From Streptomyces cynarae (GTDB taxonomy: Bacteria > Actinomycetota > Actinomycetes > Streptomycetales > Streptomycetaceae): a stretch of DNA of 64,000 nt. The notes under the pieces were generated by a model. It saw only the letters and a program-made list of their open reading frames with translations. It was not told the origin of the DNA and ran no database searches. A program made the position numbers and the translations under genes. This document shows, piece after piece, positions 8,964-15,645 of this stretch. Location: positions 434,001-498,000 of the forward strand of contig NZ_CP106793.1 of the NCBI RefSeq assembly GCF_025642135.1, given 5' to 3'. Each line of letters begins with the position of its first letter. Position 1 is the first letter of the stretch.

Positions 8964-9025
8964 CCGCAACTTCCGACCCTCGCTCCCGTGTACGGCGCAT
9001 ATTGAGGGCGCGCTGCCTCCGTCCG

Positions 9026-9067
9026 GGTTCCGGTGCCGGGCACCTGCCGGTGCCCGGCACCGGAACC
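9026..9067. repeat. Perfect 18-bp stem hairpin in a divergent promoter region
   Basis: Arms 9026-9043 and 9050-9067 pair perfectly around a 6-base loop. It lies in the 244-bp gap between the minus-strand OB-fold gene and the plus-strand PucR-type gene. In this position it would be transcribed only as leader RNA or act as an operator; a normal terminator would be unexpected between divergent genes. Confidence 0.6.
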
Positions 9068-9207
9068 ATCCGCAGTGCTCCCCGCGGGCCATGGTGCACG
9101 GCCGCATCCGCGCCGCGCATTGCCGGTTCCCGGCAGTGTTCACTAGGGTCTGCATGCCGGTGAGCCGCTAAGAAGCCGCCACCGGCACGGCAAAATTCGG
9201 GGGACGC

Positions 9208-10266
9208 GTGACGGAGCGGGAGATACCAGAGCAGTACCTGGACGGCTACGCCGGAATCCTCGCCGAGGTCTCGGCCACCGGCCGGCGCCTGACCCGCGAG
9301 GAGATCGAGTCACGCCGCGCACTCGGGGAGCAGGCCGCGGACGCCGGCCACGGACTGCGTGCCCTGGTCGTCGCCCACTTGGCCGCAGCCCGGACCGCCT
9401 GGCCGGCCACGCCCGGATCGGCCGACAGCACGCTGGCCGCCATACAGCAGGTAGTCGACGCCTTCGCCGAGGGCTACGAACGCGCCCAGCGCCTGGCCGT
9501 ACGCCGGGAGGAGGCCGCCCGCCGTGAGTTCATCGACGACCTCCTCTACGGCCGCAGCGACCTCGGCCGCCTCGCCGAACGAGCCGAACGCTTCGGCCTG
9601 CGCCTGTCCCACGCCCACGCGGTTGCCGTCGCCCAGGGCCCGGCCGCCTACGACGAGGGCGCCCCCGTACTCCGGCAGGTGGAGCGCGCGCTCATCACCC
9701 GCTTCGGCAACCGCAGCGTCCTGCTCACCACCAAGGACGGCCGGCTGCTGTGCGTCGCCCCCGGCCACGAGGACGAGATCCTGCCCTACTTCGCCAAGCA
9801 GGCCCATGCCGCCACCGACGGCGGCCGGGTCGCCATCGGCCGCCCGCACCCGGGACCCGGCGGAGTGGTCCAGTCGTACGAGGAAGCTTTGAACGCCCTG
9901 GAGATGGCCGAGCGCCTGGCCCTTGACGACCCGGTTCTGTACGCCGCCGACCTGCTGGTCTACCCGGTCCTCACCCGCGACCGCCAGGCCATGGCCGACC
10001 TCGTCCTGAACACCCTCGGCCCGCTCACCACCGCCCGGGGCGGAGCCCAGCCGCTCCTCGACACCCTTACGGCCTATTTCGACTCCGGCTGCGTCGCCGC
10101 CGAGGCCGCCCGCCGCCTCACCCTGAGCGTGCGGGCCATGACGTACCGCCTGGAACGCATCCACCAGCTCACCGGCGCCAACCCCGCCGACCCGGCCCAC
10201 CGCTACATGCTCCAGACCGCGGTCATCGGCGCCCGACTGCTGGACTGGCCCGCCAAGGAGCTGTGA
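9208..10266 (+). CDS. PucR/CdaR-type transcriptional regulator
   Basis: 352 residues from GTG 9208, after GGGGGA. The N-terminal half (to about 120) is helical; the middle (about 130-230) resembles the degenerate GGDEF-like module of this group, with RVAIGRPHPG and VVQSYEEALNALEMAERL. The C-terminus carries the PucR-type helix-turn-helix: LLDTLTAYFDSGCVAAEAAR, then SVRAMTYRLERIHQLTG. Members control purine, sugar-diacid or other catabolic genes. Here the co-directional downstream DNA is only a dead transposase, so the target is unknown. Confidence 0.92.
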   Translation: MTEREIPEQYLDGYAGILAEVSATGRRLTREEIESRRALGEQAADAGHGLRALVVAHLAAARTAWPATPGSADSTLAAIQQVVDAFAEGYERAQRLAVRREEAARREFIDDLLYGRSDLGRLAERAERFGLRLSHAHAVAVAQGPAAYDEGAPVLRQVERALITRFGNRSVLLTTKDGRLLCVAPGHEDEILPYFAKQAHAATDGGRVAIGRPHPGPGGVVQSYEEALNALEMAERLALDDPVLYAADLLVYPVLTRDRQAMADLVLNTLGPLTTARGGAQPLLDTLTAYFDSGCVAAEAARRLTLSVRAMTYRLERIHQLTGANPADPAHRYMLQTAVIGARLLDWPAKEL

Positions 10267-10289
10267 CAGTCAAGGCGGAGGATGCTGCG

Positions 10290-10746
10290 ACGTCGCGGCC
10301 AGGGATGTGGATCCAGCACCTCGGCCGGCCACCTCACCGGCAGGTCGCGGCCACTCAGGGCCCACAGCAACTGCTACCCGGAAGACTCGGCGACCGCCTT
10401 GAGCACCATCTTGTGGGCCCCGGCCGCGTGCTGGTGGGACCGGTTGACAGCGGAGCCCACCGCCACCGTCCATTCCACCGCTCCGACGGAGTCGTCCAGC
10501 GCCTGAATCTGGTCCAGGAGGCGAGGCCAGGTCCGGTCCCGCTCCCAGCGGGCGAACCGCTCATAACCGTCTGCCACAGCCAGTAGCGTTCCGGCAGGTC
10601 GCGCCAGGGAGCACCCATCCGTAGCCGCACAACACGCCGTTGATCACCTGCCGGTGGTCGTGCCACGGACGGCCTGGTCCGTCTGCGGTCGGCAGCAAGG
10701 GCCTTAAGGTTTCCCAGGCGGTGTCCGTCGGCTCGCCACGTCCCAT
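10290..10746 (-). pseudogene. Broken IS5-family transposase
   Basis: Reading on the minus strand from 10746, the N-terminal IS5 pattern DTAWETLRPLLP continues in a second frame as RMGAPWRDLPERY and in a third as RWERDRTWPRLLDQIQALDD, then RSHQHAAGAHK. It stops near the catalytic centre; the rest is lost. At least two frameshifts. No terminal repeats recognised. Confidence 0.75.
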
Positions 10747-10771
10747 CACGGGATCGGCCACCAGCAGGGCC

Positions 10772-11359
10772 TCAGGCAGCGTCGGCCGTCTGCGCCCTGG
10801 CCTCGCGCACCCCGCGCAACGCGGCGGACCAGGCGATCACTTGGTCGAGCATGCCGCGGACTGCGGTGTCGAGGCCCTCCTGGGGGACGAAGGCGCCGGT
10901 GGAGAACGTGGGGATCAGCGGGACGGCGGGCTGGGCGCGGACCGTGGCCACCTGGAGTTCGGCGAGGACCAGCCGGAGTGCCTCGGCGGCGCGGACCCCG
11001 GCGGCCCAGCCGCCGTAGCTGACGATGCCGGCGGCCTTGTCGTTCCACTCCCGGTAGACGTAGTCCAGTGCGTTCTTGAGTGCGCCGGGGAAGGAGTGGT
11101 TGTACTCCGGGACGAGGAACACGAAGCCGTCGAAGCCGTCGATCAGCGCGGACCAGTCACGGGTGTGCGGGTGCTCGTACTGCTGGAGGTTCGGATTGCC
11201 GCCCTCGTCCAGGTTGCCGAGACGGTGCTGGGCAAGGTCGATCAGCTCGTATTCGGCGCCGCCGTGGGCGCGCGCCACCTCGAGCGCCCAGGAGGCGATC
11301 TGCTCGCCCCTGCGTCCGGGTCGTGTGCTGCCGAGGATCATGCCGACGCGCAGTGTCAT
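10772..11359 (-). CDS. NAD(P)H-dependent FMN reductase family protein
   Basis: Cytoplasmic flavodoxin-like oxidoreductase of 195 residues. It has the phosphate-binding loop GSTRPGRRGEQIASW near the N-terminus and the flavin-site phrase VPEYNHSFPGALKNALDYV near residue 80, both typical of the NADPH-dependent FMN reductase group, whose members reduce quinones, azo compounds or FMN. I chose ATG 11359 because AAAGGGG precedes it; the frame is open nine codons further. It is divergent from a marR gene, and the gap holds two matching palindromes, so substrate-relieved repression by that regulator is likely. Confidence 0.9.
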   Translation of the reverse strand: MTLRVGMILGSTRPGRRGEQIASWALEVARAHGGAEYELIDLAQHRLGNLDEGGNPNLQQYEHPHTRDWSALIDGFDGFVFLVPEYNHSFPGALKNALDYVYREWNDKAAGIVSYGGWAAGVRAAEALRLVLAELQVATVRAQPAVPLIPTFSTGAFVPQEGLDTAVRGMLDQVIAWSAALRGVREARAQTADAA

Positions 11360-11376
11360 GGTTGCCCCTTTCGAAG

Positions 11377-11423
11377 GAGTTGTCACGTCAACTCTAGATC
11401 GAGGCGAGTTGAAGTGACAACTC
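11377..11423. promoter_or_regulatory. Two tandem GAGTTG-N6-CAACTC operator-like palindromes
   Basis: Site 1 is 11377-11394 and site 2 is 11406-11423. Both are GAGTTG, six bases, CAACTC, with centres 29 bp apart (almost three helical turns, same face of DNA). They occupy the gap between the FMN reductase and marR starts (11360-11447). Tandem palindromes in such a gap are the usual layout of a self-regulating MarR repressor. Site 1 reaches to 17 bp before the reductase start. Confidence 0.75.
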
Positions 11424-11447
11424 CCCTGGCCCGGTACCCTTCATGGC

Positions 11448-11936
11448 ATGGCTGAGACTCGTACGCTGGAACCCGAGGAGTGGGAACTCTGGGACACCTG
11501 GATGCGCGCGCAGCGCCTGCTCACCAGGGAGCTGGAGCGTGGTCTGCAGCGTGACAGCGGAATCTCGAAAGCCGAGTTCAGCGTGCTGGTAACGCTGTGG
11601 CGGGCTTCCGGCCGCGAGATGCGCGTCGGCGAACTCTCCGAGTCCCTCGACTGGGACAAGAGCCGCGTCTCACATCAGCTGACGCGCATGGAAAATCGCG
11701 GCTTCGTAAGGCGCACCCAGTACGGGGCCGATGGCCGCCGCGCGGGGATCGGGCTGACCGCCGAGGGCCACCGCGCCGCCCAGAGGGCCATCCTCGTGCA
11801 TGCCGACAACATCCGCCGCCACTTCCTCGGCTCACTCACTCCCGAGCAGGCGGCGGTCATGCGTGCATGGAGCGAGCAAGTAGTCGACCGCATCGAGCCG
11901 CGCTGCGGCAAGACCGCCGGCGACGGTGCGTCCTAG
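11448..11936 (+). CDS. MarR-family regulator divergent from the FMN reductase
   Basis: 162 residues with a standard MarR fold: ISKAEFSVLVTLWRASGREM, recognition region LDWDKSRVSHQLTRMENRGF, and wing YGADGRRAGIGLTAEG. The C-terminal helix pair forms the dimer interface. An earlier ATG at 11443 is in another frame. It probably represses both itself and the divergent reductase through the paired palindromes at 11377-11423, and may respond to a quinone or other redox-active or aromatic compound. That ligand class is inferred from the neighbour enzyme only. No cysteine pair of the OhrR type was seen. Confidence 0.92.
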   Translation: MAETRTLEPEEWELWDTWMRAQRLLTRELERGLQRDSGISKAEFSVLVTLWRASGREMRVGELSESLDWDKSRVSHQLTRMENRGFVRRTQYGADGRRAGIGLTAEGHRAAQRAILVHADNIRRHFLGSLTPEQAAVMRAWSEQVVDRIEPRCGKTAGDGAS

Positions 11937-12080
11937 AACGCCGGACCCCGCCCGGACAGGGTGTCATGAGACAGGCTCTAGGTGTATTGATCACGAGCGT
12001 TGTCAACGCGGGCCGGCCTTGATCGTGGGAAGGCCCCCGGTGTGTGGTGGAGGTGTGGCCGCTGGAGGGACCATCGTGAG

Positions 12081-12850
12081 GTGATCGACGCCATCGCCTC
12101 CAGGTTTCAGACTGGTACCCGGTGCGTTCATGTGCCGGAGAAGTACGGCAACTGACGAGGTGTCTACAACCGGCTGCGGACGTGGGCCGTTGATGGCACC
12201 TGGCAGCGGGTGTTCACCGCCCTGGTGGCCCAGGCCGACTCGGACGAGGACCTCAGCTAGGCCGTTTCGGTGGATTCCACGATCGTGCGGGCTCACCAGC
12301 ACGGACTGGGGCCCGCAAAAGGGGGCCCCGGCCGGCGAGCCGGACGACCATGCCATCGGCCGGTCCCGCGGCGGACTGACCACGAAGATCCACCTTGCCA
12401 CCGACAAGTGCTGTCGGCCGTTGGTCTTCCATCTCACTGCCGGACGGGCAGCGACGCGCCCGCCTTCATGGAAGTGATGGCACGCCTGCGCGTTCCCCGC
12501 CGCCGTGGACGACCCCGCACCAGGCCGGACATGGTCGTGGCCGACAAGGCAGGTTCCTCCCGCGCGATCCGCAGCCACTTGCGCAAGCGCGGTATCCGGA
12601 CGGTGATCCCCGTCCCGGCCGACCAGCGACGTCACCGACTGCGGCGGGAAAGCCGGGGCGGCAGGCCACCGGCTTTCGACCGCGAGACCTACAAGCAGCG
12701 CAACACCGTCGAGCGGTGCATCAACCGCCTGAAGCAATGGCGCGGCATCGTCACCCGTTACGAGAAGACCGCGACCATCTACCTGGCCGGACTCCACGTC
12801 GCGGGCATCCCGTCTCTGGTCTGTTCGGTGGCCCAAACGAAACCGCCTAG
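12081..12850 (+). pseudogene. IS5-family transposase with two nonsense codons and frameshifts
   Basis: From GTG 12081 the frame reads a typical IS5 transposase (VYNRLRTWAVDGTWQRVFTA, VDSTIVRAHQH) but carries TGA at 12153 and TAG at 12258. Both stand where the family has tryptophan, so each could come from one G-to-A change. A frameshift near 12315 moves the frame (IGRSRGGLTTKIHLATD) and a second near 12455 restores it (ETYKQRNTVERCINRLKQ). The C-terminus reaches the 3' end of the DHFR-like gene. The catalytic D, D and E regions are all present but not in one frame. Confidence 0.85.
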
Positions 12851-13452
12851 TAGCTGTCGTAGCGGGGCTTGCCGTTCGGCCGGTAGACGCCGACGATGGT
12901 GCCGCCCTTCGTCGTCGAGACGCTGACCGGCTCCAGCGCCGTGGGGATCGCTCCGTCGGCGAACAGCCGCTTGCCGGTGCCGATGATCACCGGATGGATG
13001 GTCAGCCGGTATTCGTCGACGAGGCCGTGCCGCATGAGGGTCTGGGCGAGGTCGCCGCTGCCGACGACGTTGATGTTGCCGCCGTCGGACGCCTTCAGCT
13101 TGCCTACGGCATCGACGATGTCGCCCTCCAGCAGCGTGGAGTTCTGCCACTCGACGGACGTCAGGGTCCGAGACGCCACGTACTTGTGCATGCTGTTCAT
13201 CCGATTGGTGAACGGGTTGTCGGGATCGGCGGTCGGCCAGTACGACGCGAAGATCTCGTACGTCTTGCGGCCGAGCAGCATCGCGTCGGAGTGCTCGTAC
13301 CAACCGGCGATGGCCGTGCCGACCTCGTCGTCGGCCACCGGTTTCTGCCAGCCGCCGTGCTCGAAGCCGCTCTCAGCGTCCTCGTCCGGACCGCCCGGCG
13401 CCTGCATGACGCCGTCCAGCGTCAGGAACGTGCAAATAATGATCTTGCGCAT
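12847..13452 (-). CDS. DHFR-like (RibD C-terminal) reductase
   Basis: 201-residue cytoplasmic protein of the dihydrofolate-reductase superfamily, RibD C-terminal type. The start MRKIIICTFLTLDGVMQAP, the phrase LLGRKTYEIFASYWP, and NINVVGSGDLAQTLM with LVDEYRLTIHPVIIGTGKRLF are all characteristic. Such proteins bind NADPH, but the substrates of the stand-alone actinobacterial forms are mostly unknown; I would not call it a folate enzyme. ATG 13452 follows AAGGGAG. Its 3' end abuts the dead IS5 copy. Confidence 0.9.
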   Translation of the reverse strand: MRKIIICTFLTLDGVMQAPGGPDEDAESGFEHGGWQKPVADDEVGTAIAGWYEHSDAMLLGRKTYEIFASYWPTADPDNPFTNRMNSMHKYVASRTLTSVEWQNSTLLEGDIVDAVGKLKASDGGNINVVGSGDLAQTLMRHGLVDEYRLTIHPVIIGTGKRLFADGAIPTALEPVSVSTTKGGTIVGVYRPNGKPRYDSY

Positions 13453-13889
13453 GGTGCGCTCCCTTCGTCGACGGGTAGACCGCGCAACCGCCGGAAACTC
13501 ATCGGCGGGACTTCCGCGGTGCAGCCACCCGCGCCGCCGGGATGATCCGAACGACAGGGCCCTAGACGAGCAGGACGACTTCGCCGCCCGGTCGCCGCCG
13601 ACGCGGGAGCGTTGTGGTCATCCCCGGGCGCCACGGCCGGCCCCGACCGCTGGTCATCTTGGGCATGGTGCTCCTTTCTCACCCAGACCGGCTGTACGTT
13701 GTCCGCGCAGTGCTCCCGCTCACGGGTCCGCAGCCCGGTGTTCGTCGGCGGGATGAGCGCCTGGGGAGGCCGCTCGGGCGACGCCTGGACCACCTTGTGC
13801 TGCGGCTTGAGCGGGCGAGGATACAGCCCGGCTGTGCTCGGCTGCCGCAGGTCGTCAGGGATCTCGCCGACGACGATCGTCCTGCGTGG
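13453..13889. other. Intergenic stretch, no gene recognised
   Basis: 437 bp between the DHFR-like gene and the SUKH-4 remnant. Open frames are short and have no family resemblance or ribosome site. It must contain the promoter of the DHFR-like gene. Confidence 0.4.
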
Positions 13890-14352
13890 TTACACGCTCA
13901 TGCCATAGCCCAGTTCCTCAGCTGCGATGTGCCAGAAGGAGTTCTCGTCTGCAACGGCCTCGGCATCAAGCGTCCCGAATCGTTCCAGCAACGCTTCGGT
14001 GAGCGCATCGGCGGCCTGCTCGGCCAGGTCCACGGCCTCGGCGTCGCCCAGACCGTCCCCGGGCGCCTCGTATGCAGCGGCCTCAGCGGCGGCCTCGTCA
14101 TAAGCGCGGTTTGAAGGCGACGAACGCCTCGACACCGGAGTTCACCAAGCGTGGAACGCCGTCTTCCGGCAGGCACCACAGCGAGCCGTCGTCACGCCGT
14201 ACGGCGAGCACGCTCAGCCCTGGGTCGACGGCGACCAAGGCATACAGCGCACCGTCGACCGCGCGTTCCGCAAACGGGGAGTCCTGCCATACCCCGGGAT
14301 AGGGGAAGCGAGCGCATCCGGCCAAGGGTGAGGCGAGTTCAGCATCGTTCAT
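13890..14352 (-). pseudogene. SUKH-4-type immunity gene, one frameshift
   Basis: Two overlapping frames make one protein: 14352 to about 14105 (DAVDPGLSV-like core AVDPGLSVLAVRRDDGSLW, LVNSGVEAFVAF) and about 14105 to 13890 (RAYDEAAAEAA, ending SFWHIAAEELGYGMSV). The NSGVEAFVAF phrase and the final SFW...EELGYGM are typical of SUKH-4 immunity proteins, which neutralise polymorphic toxins. One frame change at about 14105 joins them; it is either a real mutation or a sequencing error. About 150 residues in total, on the same strand as and downstream of the Rhs toxin locus, where immunity genes accumulate. Confidence 0.65.
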
Positions 14353-14881
14353 GCCGAGAACCCAGCCCGCCCCGCTGACACCTCACCAAGCCGTTGAACT
14401 TGTGCGGTCACAGCGCTAGGCGTGGTCCGGGCACGGGCATCCAGGGGGATGTCGGCGGCCTCGCGGACATCTTCAGGGGCTGGCTGCCGCCGGAGGTCGG
14501 GGCGGGCGTCGGCGAGGGCGAAGGCCCGTTCCAGGCCGTCCAGGAGGGCGAGCTCGATCCGGTAGACGCGTACGCGGTCATCGAGCTGAGCACGTTGGTC
14601 TTGTTGTTCGGGCCGATCCCGCGCCGTACCGCGCGGATGCTGGTCAGCTTCCCACCGATCTGCCCCTGCGGCATCGGCCTTTCGGGACGGCCGATGAGGT
14701 GCTCCCGGAACTCGTCGTAGGTTCCTGTACCGCCCGGGTCGACCAGGCGGCGCAGCACGGCGCGGGCGCCGGGCGTCACGGCGGCGCTGATCTGGAACAG
14801 CAGCTGGTCGCTCCAGCCTTCCCAGTGGTAGGACGCCGGCCGCCTGGGCGCAGCGGCGCAGGAGCCTCCGAGCCGGACCAC
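14353..14881 (-). pseudogene. Unrecognised broken gene in the toxin tail region
   Basis: Two protein-like segments in different frames run on the minus strand. The first (14881 to about 14600) holds GARAVLRRLVDPGGTGTYDE, then PQGQIGGKLTSIRAVRRGIG, a pattern reminiscent of winged-helix domains. The second (about 14600-14353) holds VYRIELALLDGLERAFALAD and ends in GRAGFSA. A single frameshift near 14600 would join them. I do not recognise the family. Its position between an Rhs C-terminal scrap and a SUKH-4 remnant suggests part of a discarded effector or accessory module. Confidence 0.35.
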
Positions 14882-15036
14882 CAGCTCGAGCAGCGCGACG
14901 CGGACGCGGCGCCGCCCAGGGCGTTGCGGTCAAAGCCGCAGCGGACGGTCCTCGGAGACAAGTGGCGCGGTCGAGTCTCTGAAACCACCGCCGAGCGGAT
15001 CCGCGAGGCCGCCCGCGGCCTCGGAACGTAGTCCTC

Positions 15037-15140
15037 CTACTGGGTGAGGTACGCGTCGCTGCCGCAGACACCCTGCTCGGCACAGATCCTGTGGCCGTCG
15101 CAGTCGCCCCGGCTGGTCGGGTTGCCCGCGGGGCCCGCCG
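15037..15140 (-). pseudogene. Displaced Rhs C-terminal junction scrap
   Basis: About 30 residues, GNPTSRGDCDGHRICAEQGV followed by CGSDAYLTQ and TAG at 15037-15039. They match the junction between core and toxin tip of the large Rhs protein (GGNPTTFIEYDGHMICAEQG and CGSEAFLDK, near 16390-16480) in protein and in DNA. It is a leftover of a second Rhs C-terminal module, as found behind Rhs and contact-dependent toxin genes when tips are exchanged by recombination. The upstream part of the frame does not continue the Rhs core. Confidence 0.7.
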
Positions 15141-15266
15141 CCCTGGCCAGAAGGCCGGACGGGCGGGCCAGGACACGCGGGGTGATCGCGAGGGCCGGAA
15201 CGACCGACGCGACCACCGTCACGTCCACGAGTATGCGCACGTCCATCACGTGTCCAGAGGGCTCAG

Positions 15267-15560
15267 TCAGAACGGGGTCGGCACCTGAGTCCAGACGATC
15301 ACCATGAGAATCAGGTGGAGCAGGCACAGGGCGCGGGCCGTCTTCCACCTGAAGGAGACCACCGCAGTGGCGGCGAGGAACAACGCGGACAGAACCAGGC
15401 AGAAGAAGGCCCCCGCCGCCGTGTCGGGGTCACTCGTCGGCGTCGTCTCGACGCCCACCGCCGGAAGGCTCAACGCCAGCATGGCGGCCGCAACGACGTA
15501 CAGACCGGCTGCGAGGATTCCCCGCACCCACAGGCCCGCCTTCTGGTTTGTGACTATCAC
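15267..15560 (-). CDS. Small three-helix membrane protein, candidate immunity protein
   Basis: 97 residues from GTG 15560, preceded by CGGAG; GTG 15566 is also possible. It has three hydrophobic segments: about 10-35, 50-73 and 78-95. I recognise no family. It lies 85 bp downstream of the Rhs toxin gene on the same strand, the usual place for a cognate immunity gene. A membrane immunity protein would suit a toxin tip that looks like a peptidoglycan hydrolase acting outside the membrane. Function is inferred only from position and topology. A strong hairpin separates it from the toxin gene. Confidence 0.6.
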   Translation of the reverse strand: MIVTNQKAGLWVRGILAAGLYVVAAAMLALSLPAVGVETTPTSDPDTAAGAFFCLVLSALFLAATAVVSFRWKTARALCLLHLILMVIVWTQVPTPF

Positions 15561-15592
15561 TCTCACTCCGTTCTGGATGAACTGCCTGGTGC

Positions 15593-15630
15593 GGGTCTGC
15601 CAGGCACCGGAACCGGCGCCCGGCAGACCC
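15593..15630 (-). terminator. Strong hairpin between toxin and candidate immunity gene
   Basis: Outer arms 15593-15601 and 15622-15630 pair perfectly. An inner pair (about 15603-15610 and 15613-15620, one mismatch) extends the stem to about 18 bp with a 2-base turn. It begins 16 bp after the Rhs stop and ends 32 bp before the membrane protein start. It would stop or reduce read-through from the toxin transcript; no T-run follows. Confidence 0.65.
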
Positions 15631-15645
15631 CGATGCAGCCGGGAC

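Noticed and set aside
14960..15031. Plus-strand phrase VSETTAERIREAARGLG like a LacI-type helix-turn-helix
   Set aside because: Only about 18 residues, directly followed by a stop and with no recognisable recognition helix before it; could be chance.
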